A DNA stretch of 17,553 bases from Microcaldota archaeon. GTDB lineage: Archaea > Iainarchaeota > Iainarchaeia > JAADDC01. The notes below the pieces were generated by a model that saw nothing but the letters and a program-made list of their open reading frames with translations, did not search any database and was not told the DNA's origin. The stretch is from assembly GCA_027074515.1 (NCBI GenBank), contig JALTCQ010000129.1, positions 1 through 17,553 on the forward strand. The letters are read 5' to 3'. Below are positions 1-7,977 of this stretch, in pieces; position 1 is the stretch's first letter, and the number at the start of each line of letters is the position of its first letter. The position numbers were made by a program, and so were the translations under genes.

Positions 1-1
1 C

Positions 2-1759
2 ATGCGAGTAGCGGTAATCAATTACGACAAGTGCAAACCGGAGAAGTGTGGCTACGCCTGCGCCAACATCTGTCCAGTTAACCGTAGTGGCGGAGATCCA
101 GCCATAACAATAGATGAGATAGACGGAAAACCGAGGATCAGCGAGACCCTTTGCATAGGCTGCGGTCTCTGCGTCAAGAAGTGCCCATTTGGTGCGATAA
201 CCATCGTGAACCTGCCAGAAGAGGTGGGAACGCCCGTCCACCAGTACGGGCCCAACATGTTCCGCATATACGGGCTCCCATACCCTCGAGAAGGCAAGGT
301 AATCGGCATTCTTGGGCGGAACGGCACGGGAAAGAGTACTGCCGTGAAAATCCTTTCAGGACAGCTCATTCCAAACTTCGGGCAATTTGACAAGAAGATG
401 ACCTGGGACGAGGTCATAGAGCGCTTCAAGGGAACGGAACTCCAGGCATACTTCCAGAAGATCAAAGACAAGGGCGTAACGATATCGTACAAGCCCCAGG
501 AGATAGAGCCGATCCCAAAGCTCTTCAAGGGAACCGTCAGATCCCTATTATCCAGGGTAGACGCAGAGCGCGTGGATGAGGTTGCGAAGCTCTTTGGGCT
601 GGAGAAGATTGTGGACAGGGACATATCACAGCTCTCCGGTGGAGAGTTACAGCTTGTGGCCGTCGCGGCGGCATACATGAAGAATGCAGACATATACTTC
701 TTCGATGAGCCAACATCTTACCTCGACGTATATCAGAGGCTAAAAATAGCAAAGACCATTCGCTCATTGGTGGAAAAGGCAAACGTAATCGCGGTCGAGC
801 ACGATCTGGCCGTTTTGGACTACATATCCGACGGTGTTTTCATCGTCTACGGAAAACCGGGGGCGTACGGTATATTCTCAGGCTACAAGGGTGTGCGCGA
901 AGGTATCAACCAATTTCTTGACGGCGTTCTGAAAGAGGAAAACACGAAGATACGAGAAGAGCCAATACGCTTTGAGGTTCATCCCCCCGGCGAGTGGACG
1001 GGAAAGACGTATCTCGCGTACCCCGCCCTGGAGAAAAGCCTCGGGACGTTCCGCATGACCACAGAGGCTGGAGAGATAAAAGAAGGGGAAATCATAGGGA
1101 TTCTGGGAAGAAACGGAACAGGGAAGACGACGTTCGTGAGAATGCTGGCCGGGGAGCTGAAACCAGACAACACAGAGATCAGCCATAGCCTCAAAATCTC
1201 ATACAAGCCACAGTACATAAACTTCGGAGATACAACAGTCCGAGACCTTTTTACCGCCAAGGACATCGACCAGGAGCTGCTGAGAACGGAGCTACGGAGA
1301 GCGTTTGAGCTGGACGAGCTCTGGGACAGCAAAACATCGGAACTATCGGGTGGAGAGAGGCAAAGGGTGGCAATAGCGCTCTGCCTGGCAAGAGATGCAG
1401 ATATATACCTACTGGACGAGCCTTCTGCATTCTTAGACGTCGACCAACGCCTCTCTGCAACGAAAACGATAAAGCGAGTGATTGTGGCGAAAAAGCGGGC
1501 TGCATTCGTCGTGGAGCACGACGTGGCGATGATAGACTACCTCGCAGACCGGCTCATTGTTTTCTCCGGCGAGCCGAGCGTGGAAGGGCACGCCTCCACC
1601 CCCCTCTCAATGGCAGAAGGGATGAACAGGTTCCTGAAAGATCTGGGAATCACCTTCAGAAGAGATCCGAACACGGGCCGGCCGCGCGTGAACAAGCCAG
1701 GATCCCAAAAGGACAGAGAGCAAAAGAAGAAGGGCCAATACTACTACACGGGCGCGTAA
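2..1759 (+). CDS. ABCE1/Rli1 ribosome-recycling ATPase
   Basis: This is a soluble ABC-type ATPase that splits archaeal 70S ribosomes after termination, acting with aRF1/Pelota. The 585-aa length fits the family. The N-terminal ferredoxin domain carries two [4Fe-4S] cysteine sets (C11, C16, C20, C24-P and C51, C54, C57, C61-P). Nucleotide-binding domain 1 has Walker A GRNGTGKS at about 105-112, signature LSGGE at 211-215 and Walker B DEP at 235-237. Domain 2 has Walker A at about 369-376, signature LSGGE at 448-452 and DEP from 472. ATG at position 2 gives the usual family N-terminus, so the gene looks complete although its promoter lies outside the window. Its 3' end overlaps the convergent DUF112-like gene by 16 nt. 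Nothing in it looks degenerate. Confidence 0.97.
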   Translation: MRVAVINYDKCKPEKCGYACANICPVNRSGGDPAITIDEIDGKPRISETLCIGCGLCVKKCPFGAITIVNLPEEVGTPVHQYGPNMFRIYGLPYPREGKVIGILGRNGTGKSTAVKILSGQLIPNFGQFDKKMTWDEVIERFKGTELQAYFQKIKDKGVTISYKPQEIEPIPKLFKGTVRSLLSRVDAERVDEVAKLFGLEKIVDRDISQLSGGELQLVAVAAAYMKNADIYFFDEPTSYLDVYQRLKIAKTIRSLVEKANVIAVEHDLAVLDYISDGVFIVYGKPGAYGIFSGYKGVREGINQFLDGVLKEENTKIREEPIRFEVHPPGEWTGKTYLAYPALEKSLGTFRMTTEAGEIKEGEIIGILGRNGTGKTTFVRMLAGELKPDNTEISHSLKISYKPQYINFGDTTVRDLFTAKDIDQELLRTELRRAFELDELWDSKTSELSGGERQRVAIALCLARDADIYLLDEPSAFLDVDQRLSATKTIKRVIVAKKRAAFVVEHDVAMIDYLADRLIVFSGEPSVEGHASTPLSMAEGMNRFLKDLGITFRRDPNTGRPRVNKPGSQKDREQKKKGQYYYTGA

Positions 1760-2847
1760 TAGAGCATCGTGGGGACCATCAGGAATCCCATGAGCACGCT
1801 CTGATCTACCTCAAGGCTTCTCGCAAGAACGGAGAGTGCAGCTCCTGCAAAAGCGGCGAATAGAGCAGGTACGCCGAAGAAAGAGAGGACAAAGAGGGCA
1901 ACGAAAAGGGCAGAAAGAGCCCGAACACAACGCATAGAATAAACGCGGTAGAGCAGGGGAAAGACGATCCAAAGGAATGTCGCGCCAAGTATCGTAGCTG
2001 CGATCGCATAGGGGATCAAGGAAATGACAGAAACTGAAACAGGAATATTTGCGGCGAGTGCTGAACGAACCATGCCGTAGCGCCTCGAGTACAAAGAAAG
2101 CACAAGGGCCGCTGAGGCGGTGGATCCCGATGCAGTCACCACAGACTCAGAATCCATTTTTACGAAGAGCTGAATAAACATCGCGGCAACGGCGGGAGAA
2201 AGTGCGGGGAAATACGCCACGAGCATCGCTGCAAGAACTCCGAAGACGATTCCAATCAGGGAAAACGAAGTATCGTGCAGGGGACGCAAGGGACTACCCC
2301 TACCTGAAAAAAGAGATGGAATAACGGCACCGAGACCAAAGATGCCGGAAATGCCCACCTGCAAGGGAGATCTAACGGGATTCACTGAAGACAGAAGCAG
2401 AACACCCCAGATAGCAGCAAGGGTGAAGACAAGGGAAGCGACAAGGATCCGTCTAGATCGGAGGACTAAGAGAAGGGATGCAAGGGAAAGAAGAAGGAAG
2501 ATGAACCAAGAGGGCACGCGGGCCGAGAAGATCCCAGACACAGGATAGTACAACACGGAAATCAAGAGCCCGCCAAGGAAGCCAACCAAGTACAGGAATA
2601 CTGCTCGTCGGGAGCGACCAGACGCAATGAGGAAATGTGCCGCAAGACGCGAGAACAGTATCGTGGAAGCGTAGGCACCGATCAGAAAGGACACAGGGCC
2701 AGAAACAACGTAATAGATGAAGTACGCAAAAACAGCGAACTGGGGACGCGAAAAAGAGAGCAAGATAGGATGATACGCGGGAATGATCCCAAGAAGACCG
2801 GCGAGAAGCGATTCAATCCAAGAATGGACGATATACTGTATTTCCAC
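1744..2847 (-). CDS. Multi-pass membrane protein, archaeal DUF112/TctA-like permease
   Basis: This very hydrophobic protein has roughly 9-10 predicted membrane segments. A GLLGIIPAYHP-like motif near the N-terminus, an internal half with FGLGAVIPSLFSG, and a SGSTASAALVLSLYSRR stretch recall the glycine/proline-rich loops of the archaeal DUF112 branch of the TctA transporter family. The substrate is unknown. The open frame reaches a TTG at 2916, but that start would overlap the upstream exported-protein gene by 104 nt and add a polar tail. GTG at 2847 (or TTG at 2850) places the first membrane helix near the N-terminus with a 35-nt overlap, so I chose it with low certainty. It is last in the minus-strand run that begins with the pilus genes and converges on ABCE1 with a 16-nt overlap. 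The family call is by pattern and moderately sure. Confidence 0.65.
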   Translation of the reverse strand: MEIQYIVHSWIESLLAGLLGIIPAYHPILLSFSRPQFAVFAYFIYYVVSGPVSFLIGAYASTILFSRLAAHFLIASGRSRRAVFLYLVGFLGGLLISVLYYPVSGIFSARVPSWFIFLLLSLASLLLVLRSRRILVASLVFTLAAIWGVLLLSSVNPVRSPLQVGISGIFGLGAVIPSLFSGRGSPLRPLHDTSFSLIGIVFGVLAAMLVAYFPALSPAVAAMFIQLFVKMDSESVVTASGSTASAALVLSLYSRRYGMVRSALAANIPVSVSVISLIPYAIAATILGATFLWIVFPLLYRVYSMRCVRALSALFVALFVLSFFGVPALFAAFAGAALSVLARSLEVDQSVLMGFLMVPTMLYYAPV

Positions 2848-3103
2848 CAACCCCCACGGGCCTGCCGAGGAAGCAGGCTTCTCCGTTGAACTCAGAACAG
2901 GCGCGATAAAAATCAAGCACGGTGTACACGCGCGACAAGGAAATTATTGTGTACGTGCATCCGCGCCGCAGGTGATGTATGCCGACAACGTGGCCACAGA
3001 CCTTAACGAAGGCGCCAGAGCCCACGGGATCCTGTGCTCGCAATGCCAAGGCTGAAAAGAGCGCAAAAAGTAAGAGAGATACGAGAGCAATACGGACATG
3101 CAC
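2813..3103 (-). CDS. Small exported protein, possible OB-fold
   Basis: A 96-aa protein with an N-terminal signal-peptide-like helix (VRIALVSLLLFALFSALALRAQ, about residues 3-24) and a short mature part with four cysteines. The mature part is strand-rich: FVKVCGHVVGI, TYTIISLSRVYTVLDF and a C-terminal GRPVGVGGNTVYRPFLD. This order resembles a small OB-fold, but the homology is my guess. The GTG start directly follows the TAG stop of the prepilin peptidase gene, and the string TAGGTG offers a weak ribosome-binding site. A competing ATG at 3099 in another frame gives no signal peptide and was not chosen. The downstream membrane protein overlaps its 3' end, so the two are probably made together. 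Function unknown. Confidence 0.6.
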   Translation of the reverse strand: MHVRIALVSLLLFALFSALALRAQDPVGSGAFVKVCGHVVGIHHLRRGCTYTIISLSRVYTVLDFYRACSEFNGEACFLGRPVGVGGNTVYRPFLD

Positions 3104-4012
3104 CTATAAATAGAGAGCCGCCAGGATAAAAAGGTAGCCAATGAGCACGAATGGAACGAAGGGCAAAGAGTACTTGACGCGGATACGCTCGACCCCCTGT
3201 TCTCTCAGCCACTGAATATCATCCGCATACAGGCCCGCCGCCCGCAAAGGGGACAAACGCACGCGAGAATCGTGAAGAAGCCTCAGGGCAGTCCGCCAGG
3301 AAAAGGGAACAACAGAACCGTCGTTCAGAACAAAGTCTGCTACGATATCGCCTTCCTTTAGCTCCGAAACAGGTTTCTCCCGGACGAAGGCAGACGTCCT
3401 AAACGCAAGGATGACGAAAACCAAAGAGGCAAGAAAAACGTACACGAAGTCATAAAGAAGCGTAAATATGGGAACAAAGGGTGCAAGAGTGAGCGAGGCA
3501 AAAATATCGAGGGGGTACGGAACAAAGGTCACGAGAACCGCTGCCCAGCCAAAGAGGGGGGTAAAAACCGCCAGAACAAGAGATTTCCGAGCAGCCAGGA
3601 GCAAAGCATTGAGAAAGTCGCGGCGAAGAAGGGGATCTGAAAAAACGCGGCGAAGAAGACCAAACAACGTTACAAGGAGGCCCACAAAGATGGAAGCAAT
3701 GAAAAGCCAGAGGACAAAGGGCGCGGAGTATCCAAAGAGCGTAACGTCATGAGGATATAGAGCGTCCAGCGCGGTGAAGAGCTTGACGTCCCCGCCGGCC
3801 CACACACCGATCTTGTAGAGAACGTACGCTGCGAGGAACGTTACCCCGACGTGCAAGAGCGAAGAAATGCCGTAAAGGTAGAGATCAATAGGAAGGAAGA
3901 CCGCAAGGGCGCCAAGAGTTAGCCAGTCGGGGATGATGCGCTGGCGGAGATCCGTGTATGTGGCAACGAAGAGGAGAACGAGAAAGGCAAAAAATTGGAA
4001 AACTGTGAGCAC
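3104..4012 (-). CDS. A24-family prepilin/preflagellin peptidase (FlaK/EppA/PibD type)
   Basis: A membrane aspartic protease of the GxGD type that trims class III signal peptides before pilin assembly. The two catalytic aspartates are visible: D21 in the TDLRQRIIPDWLT motif and D75 in AGGDVKL. The first half holds several membrane helices. The protein is long (302 aa), with a soluble insert around residues 205-275 containing SELKEGDIVADFVLNDGS, a feature I associate with archaeal A24 peptidases, and a final membrane helix. The start is GTG at 4012, 30 nt after the prepilin stop and without a clear Shine-Dalgarno. Its presumed substrates are the prepilins at 4240-4043 and 9329-9195. The family is confident; assignment to FlaK, EppA or PibD is not. 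Confidence 0.88.
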   Translation of the reverse strand: MLTVFQFFAFLVLLFVATYTDLRQRIIPDWLTLGALAVFLPIDLYLYGISSLLHVGVTFLAAYVLYKIGVWAGGDVKLFTALDALYPHDVTLFGYSAPFVLWLFIASIFVGLLVTLFGLLRRVFSDPLLRRDFLNALLLAARKSLVLAVFTPLFGWAAVLVTFVPYPLDIFASLTLAPFVPIFTLLYDFVYVFLASLVFVILAFRTSAFVREKPVSELKEGDIVADFVLNDGSVVPFSWRTALRLLHDSRVRLSPLRAAGLYADDIQWLREQGVERIRVKYSLPFVPFVLIGYLFILAALYL

Positions 4013-4042
4013 GAAAAGAAATGGCCCGAAAGATTATAGAAT

Positions 4043-4240
4043 TCAGATGTTCTTGATGTTCTGTGCATACTTGCTGGTCGCAGTGTTCAAGGCCTGCGTT
4101 GTCTGCTGAAGCTGCTGATTCACATCCTTGGCACTACTCTTCACGCTAGAGGTCAGCAAATAAACAACGAGCACACCGAGTACGACCACGCCGCCGACGA
4201 GCAAGAGGTACTCGAACGTTGTCTGACCGCGATCATCCAT
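4043..4240 (-). CDS. Class III prepilin (major pilin candidate)
   Basis: A 65-aa protein: short positive leader MDDRG, then QTTFEYLLLVGG followed by a single hydrophobic helix and a polar, glutamine-rich tail of about 33 residues. Cleavage after G5 leaves the Q-x-(S/T)-x-E-x-x-x-L pattern known for archaeal class III signal peptides, which are processed by EppA-like peptidases. The open frame extends upstream to 4447, but ATG at 4240 is chosen because an excellent Shine-Dalgarno, GGAGGTGG (4252-4245), precedes it by 4-5 nt and because the leader is then canonical. It lies between the platform protein and the peptidase and has its own promoter, so it is probably expressed above the assembly genes. 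I cannot tell whether it is the filament's major or only subunit. Confidence 0.9.
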   Translation of the reverse strand: MDDRGQTTFEYLLLVGGVVVLGVLVVYLLTSSVKSSAKDVNQQLQQTTQALNTATSKYAQNIKNI

Positions 4241-4244
4241 AATA

Positions 4245-4287
4245 CCACCTCCAAGCACGTGAGTATAACACAAAGGGATTATATAAA
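4245..4287 (-). promoter_or_regulatory. Promoter and ribosome-binding site of the class III prepilin
   Basis: On the minus strand a consensus archaeal TATA box TTTATATA (4287-4280) lies just past the stop codon of the TadC-like gene. Transcription would start near 4258 and give a leader of about 18 nt carrying GGAGGTGG (4252-4245) before the ATG at 4240. This would let the pilin be made independently of, and more strongly than, the upstream ATPase and platform genes. Confidence 0.7.
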
Positions 4288-4289
4288 GC

Positions 4290-5186
4290 TTAGCCTCCAA
4301 GCAAGCCCCTGACGAATCCTGCGGAACCAACAAGCACGACGTACGCAACAATGAGGAAAACTGGGAGATAACGGGTTGCAGAAGCGGTAGAGTCACCACG
4401 GATTGCAGCAAGCATGTACGCAGACAGACCCGCCTGGAAGAGAACATAAAACGTCAAGAGATTTTGGAGCAGCCGTATTCCGTCTACCATATCCTTGAAA
4501 TCACCAGGTTTAACCATGCCGTTCGCCAAGAACTCCTTACCCAGCTTGATAAAGAAGGACGTGATACCCATTGCTGCACCGACGATGAATGGGGCGAGAA
4601 GAACGGAAGCCGTAACGATGAACATCGCCTGCATAGTCGTCTTCGTGTGGCGCTCAACGAGAAGGCGGTTCGTCTCAGCGGCATCGTCTGCCACGTCAGA
4701 AAGAACCTTGGCAAGACCTCCCCCAGCTCGAACAGCGTCGGAAATGATTGTGGTGGTGCGCTCAAGAAGGGAAGAAGAGACACGACGAGATAGCTTGTAG
4801 AGCGCGGCGTCAACCGTGGCCCCACTCTGCAGATCGTCAAGAACGTATCTGAACTGCTTGGAGAGGGCCCCATAGTCAGAAGAAACTACCTCGCGCACGG
4901 CCATCTCGAAGGTACCACCGGACTGGAGCGTTGTGGCCATCTGCTTCAGCGCGTCAGGAAGATTCGCCTCGACGTCGCGTAGAATCGCCTCGCCCTTGCT
5001 ATAGGGGTAGACAATGATTATGTCGGCTATCAAAAGTCCTATGAGAATCGGCCAGATGTTGAACAGTGCCGCAGAAAGGATTATGGACCCAACGAGGACT
5101 GCGGCGGCGGAGCCAAATAGCAAAATAGGGTCCGTGTATATGCCAGCCAGACGAAGCACCTTGCGGTAGTGCTCTAACAGCGCCAT
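4290..5186 (-). CDS. TadC/GspF-type platform protein of a type IV pilus-like system
   Basis: This inner-membrane platform protein (298 aa) is thought to couple ATPase movement to pilin insertion. A pair of membrane helices at about residues 20-65 is followed by a cytoplasmic helical T2SSF domain at about 70-185. That domain has the typical LPDALKQMATTLQSGGTFEMAV motif, and the DAVRAGGGLAKVLSDVADD helix. Three or more C-terminal membrane helices follow. ATG at 5186 is preceded by GAGGTGA with suitable spacing, and this site overlaps the stop region of the larger platform gene (ends 5191). Two platform genes in tandem are typical of Tad (TadB/TadC) loci. The TadC label is by position and size. 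Confidence 0.9.
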   Translation of the reverse strand: MALLEHYRKVLRLAGIYTDPILLFGSAAAVLVGSIILSAALFNIWPILIGLLIADIIIVYPYSKGEAILRDVEANLPDALKQMATTLQSGGTFEMAVREVVSSDYGALSKQFRYVLDDLQSGATVDAALYKLSRRVSSSLLERTTTIISDAVRAGGGLAKVLSDVADDAAETNRLLVERHTKTTMQAMFIVTASVLLAPFIVGAAMGITSFFIKLGKEFLANGMVKPGDFKDMVDGIRLLQNLLTFYVLFQAGLSAYMLAAIRGDSTASATRYLPVFLIVAYVVLVGSAGFVRGLLGG

Positions 5187-5190
5187 GCAT

Positions 5191-6357
5191 TCACCTCATC
5201 GGATCCGAAATCTTCACGAACATGTAGAACAACAACAAAAATCCGGGGAACGCTATCAAAAATGCCGCCATCAAAAGCGGTGGAGAAAACCTGAAAGCAG
5301 CCAAGAGCTTGCCAGACGTCGGCGCGTAACCAATGGTGGACAGCATGGCAAGCATCACGGGGAAGACTACACCGACGAACATGAAAAGAACACCAAAGAA
5401 GTTCAATTTTTCACTATATGCAGCTACCCTCTGCCTTTGCTCGAAAGAAATATCCTTTGCGATGTTCATGATCGTGTCTGAAAGGTTTCCACCAATTCGG
5501 ACAGCACGGAGAATCGATGCAACCGCCCTGCGCATGCCCTTACTCTTGGACCGGGCAGCAAGGTTTGAGAGGGCTACTTCCATTGGCTTGCCTTCATCTA
5601 TCTCCCGCAGTGTACGCTTAAATTCCTCAGAAAGCTCCCCGTAGTTAGCAGCGGCCACCGCGCGCATCGCCTGGTACAGGCCCATTCCTGCACGGATCTC
5701 TACGGCAAGGTGACGCAGGGCAAATGGCAAGTAACGCTCCGCTGCACGCGAACGGTTAGACGCGACGGACTGGGGGTACATGCGGGCGAAGAGGTACGCA
5801 AATGCGAAGGTAACGAACGCCACAAGTATTGGGCCAACCGCGGCGAGGGCTGGATTACCCTTGACGAGAAACAGCGGGATGGAGATGAAAAACGCAAGAA
5901 CGGAGAGCACGAAGGAAACAACGAGGATGAGCGTGAGGTATTGCGAGCCTGTAAAGGGAAGGCCCGCCGCATAGAGATCCCAGTCGAGCTTCTTCAGGAA
6001 ATCCGAGGTGGAGAGCTTCGAGGCGATGGCATCAAAGAAAGAATGGAACTTGAGGTAAACCTGACCCGCAAGACGTATGAACCCGTTGTCAGACTCCGCA
6101 AGGTCCGCGGGGCTGCCGGACACCGTAATCTCTGGGGCAAGCACTCTGTTGATGTCAATCTCCGGTTCAGCAGAGTCCTGCCGAATGTACGCCCCTTCTT
6201 GCTTGTACTTCTCCTCGATGCGCTGAACGATCTCGTCGACACTATCTATAGTCTTTTTCTCTTGACTCTTATCGGAAACGGGGAGCTTTGAGGGCTTCTT
6301 CTTGGAGTCGCCAAGGATCGCCTTCTTCAGCTCGTCAAGATCTACATCTTTTTCCAT
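5191..6357 (-). CDS. TadB/ArlJ-like platform protein with cytoplasmic N-terminal extension
   Basis: The second platform protein (388 aa) of the pilus-like locus. Residues 1-115 are charged and probably cytoplasmic. Two membrane helices at about 135-190 come before a T2SSF helical domain containing LPFALRHLAVEIRAGMGLYQAM and AVRIGGNLSDTIMNIAKDI. C-terminal membrane helices from about 310 complete it. The ATG at 6357 lies inside the end of the ATPase gene (16-nt overlap), which suggests translational coupling. The N-terminal extension, which the TadC-like partner lacks, may contact the ATPase; that is an inference. Confidence 0.9.
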   Translation of the reverse strand: MEKDVDLDELKKAILGDSKKKPSKLPVSDKSQEKKTIDSVDEIVQRIEEKYKQEGAYIRQDSAEPEIDINRVLAPEITVSGSPADLAESDNGFIRLAGQVYLKFHSFFDAIASKLSTSDFLKKLDWDLYAAGLPFTGSQYLTLILVVSFVLSVLAFFISIPLFLVKGNPALAAVGPILVAFVTFAFAYLFARMYPQSVASNRSRAAERYLPFALRHLAVEIRAGMGLYQAMRAVAAANYGELSEEFKRTLREIDEGKPMEVALSNLAARSKSKGMRRAVASILRAVRIGGNLSDTIMNIAKDISFEQRQRVAAYSEKLNFFGVLFMFVGVVFPVMLAMLSTIGYAPTSGKLLAAFRFSPPLLMAAFLIAFPGFLLLFYMFVKISDPMR

Positions 6358-7928
6358 CGCTTCTCAGCTCCCTCATAATACTCCTGAATGGCTGCCTTGA
6401 CGGCTTTTATCCCCTTAACACCACCGTTTTTCAATCGCTCCAAATAATCCTTCCTGCGCCTCCACTCATCGCGCAACTCGTCCACCGTGAGACCTGTGAA
6501 GTCCGAAAGCGTCTTCAAGTATCGAATATCCTCATCAACAAGTACCTGCTCATCCCTTGCCGCATCCCATGAGAAGATCGTGAAGGTTCTTGGATCCCCA
6601 TCTACCTCTCGGACCTCTGCAAACTCAACAACACGTCGAATGGTACCCTTTCTACGGTCGTGAATACGGTTTTGGACGAGTATGAAGTCCAGAGCGCTCG
6701 CCATTACCTTTGGAACGTTCATGGGGGGAGACATGATGCGCACCATCGTTTCCTCCGCACTGTTGGCGTGAATGGTGCCCATACAACCGTCGTGGCCCGT
6801 GTTCATTGCGGTGAACAGTGTGGAGGCCTCCTTGTGACGCACCTCGCCCACGATGATTCTGTCTGGACGCATGCGCAGGGCGTTCTTCACGAGGACGTCC
6901 ATGGAGATCTCTCCTGTGCCTTCTATGCTCGGAGGACGGGCTTCCAAGCGCACCCAGTGTTCCAGGGGAAGGTTAAGCTCTGCAGTGTCCTCTATCGTAA
7001 TTATACGCTCGTGAGCCGGGATGTATGTGGCTAGAACGTTCAGAGTGGTTGTTTTTCCGGAACCGGTACCGCCAGAGACGAGAATATTGGCTGGTTTTGC
7101 ACCCATGCCATCAACGGCCAGCCAGAGGAATGCGGCGAGCTCAGAGGAGAATGTTCCAAAGTCTATCAGATCAAGAACAGTGTAAGGATCCTTGCGGAAC
7201 TTTCTAATGGTAATCGTGGACCCGTCAACAGATGCCGGCGGAATTGTGGCGTTCACACGGGAGCCATCGGGCAGACGAGCGTCCAAAAGCGGATTCATGG
7301 CGTCTATGTGCCTGTTCACATCCCTTGCGATTTTCTCGATGATTGCTTGGATTTCTTTATCCTCGTAGAACTCCACGTTGGTCTTCATCATCCCATACTT
7401 GCGGTGGAAGACGTATACGGGCTTTTTCGGGCCGATGACCATGATTTCCTCTAGTAGCTCGTCGTTCACGAGGGGGTCAAGAATACCGTAGCCTACCATC
7501 TCCCTTACGACGACGTCCGCGTAGAACTCCCTCTTCGTTCGCGGAATACCGAGCTCGGGAACGGAATCGATGATTTCAAGGACCTTCTGGCGATATATGT
7601 TCTTCTTTGCCTCGGGATCTCGGATTTTGGACGTGGTGAGAGAAACGATACGCGTGGTGGCCTCCTTCAACAGGTTGATAATCTTTCGCTCGCCAGACGT
7701 GGGCTGGGGGACAGGAACAACATACCATGGCAGTGGATCACCATTCACGCGGTAGATCTTCACGTCACCGTAGGAATCAATGAGTACCCTTTCCTTGTCC
7801 GCCAGTCCAGAGGGCTCGGAGGAGGAAATGGACGCATCATTCCGCTCTTTCGTCTGATCTGTGGTTTGAGCATCTTTCTTCTTGTTTTCGCCCTTTGCCT
7901 CCTCAAGCAGGTCCTTCAGGTATCCCAC
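6342..7928 (-). CDS. Type II/IV secretion ATPase (TadA/GspE/ArlI-like)
   Basis: A cytoplasmic hexameric ATPase (528 aa) that powers assembly of the pilus encoded downstream. A low-complexity charged N-terminus (about 1-50) precedes the N-terminal GspE-type domain. The catalytic core shows Walker A GGTGSGKT (286-293), Asp box TIEDTAEL (311-318), Walker B RIIVGEVR (357-364) and His box GTIHANS (384-390). The start is GTG at 7928. No Shine-Dalgarno is present, and a TATA box lies 26 bp upstream, so the message is probably leaderless. An ATG 8 nt upstream is out of frame. It heads the pilus operon and is divergent from the Nre gene. No archaellum-specific genes such as arlH or arlG lie nearby, so a pilus is more likely than an archaellum. 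Confidence 0.95.
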   Translation of the reverse strand: MGYLKDLLEEAKGENKKKDAQTTDQTKERNDASISSSEPSGLADKERVLIDSYGDVKIYRVNGDPLPWYVVPVPQPTSGERKIINLLKEATTRIVSLTTSKIRDPEAKKNIYRQKVLEIIDSVPELGIPRTKREFYADVVVREMVGYGILDPLVNDELLEEIMVIGPKKPVYVFHRKYGMMKTNVEFYEDKEIQAIIEKIARDVNRHIDAMNPLLDARLPDGSRVNATIPPASVDGSTITIRKFRKDPYTVLDLIDFGTFSSELAAFLWLAVDGMGAKPANILVSGGTGSGKTTTLNVLATYIPAHERIITIEDTAELNLPLEHWVRLEARPPSIEGTGEISMDVLVKNALRMRPDRIIVGEVRHKEASTLFTAMNTGHDGCMGTIHANSAEETMVRIMSPPMNVPKVMASALDFILVQNRIHDRRKGTIRRVVEFAEVREVDGDPRTFTIFSWDAARDEQVLVDEDIRYLKTLSDFTGLTVDELRDEWRRRKDYLERLKNGGVKGIKAVKAAIQEYYEGAEKRWKKM

Positions 7929-7948
7929 GTTTCCATAACGAGAAACCC

Positions 7949-7959
7949 GTATTTAATAC
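7949..7959. promoter_or_regulatory. Shared palindromic TATA element for the divergent pilus ATPase and Nre genes
   Basis: GTATTTAATAC is a perfect inverted repeat (GTATT-T-AATAC) centred at 7954 in the 49-bp gap. The centre is 26 bp from the GTG at 7928 (-) and 24 bp from the GTG at 7978 (+). That is the usual archaeal TATA-to-start distance, so both messages would be leaderless. No other TATA-like element is seen in the gap. Confidence 0.65.
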
Positions 7960-7977
7960 TAACGACGTCTTTACATC

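Noticed and set aside
2944..3141. Alternative 65-aa frame starting near ATG 3099 or upstream
   Set aside because: It has no signal peptide or domain and overlaps the frame with a clear signal peptide; composition looks like a shadow.
4290..7928. Archaellum (motility) locus
   Set aside because: The ATPase and platform families fit, but two tandem platform genes are present and no arlB-type archaellin, arlF/G or arlH gene is seen; a Tad-like pilus fits better.
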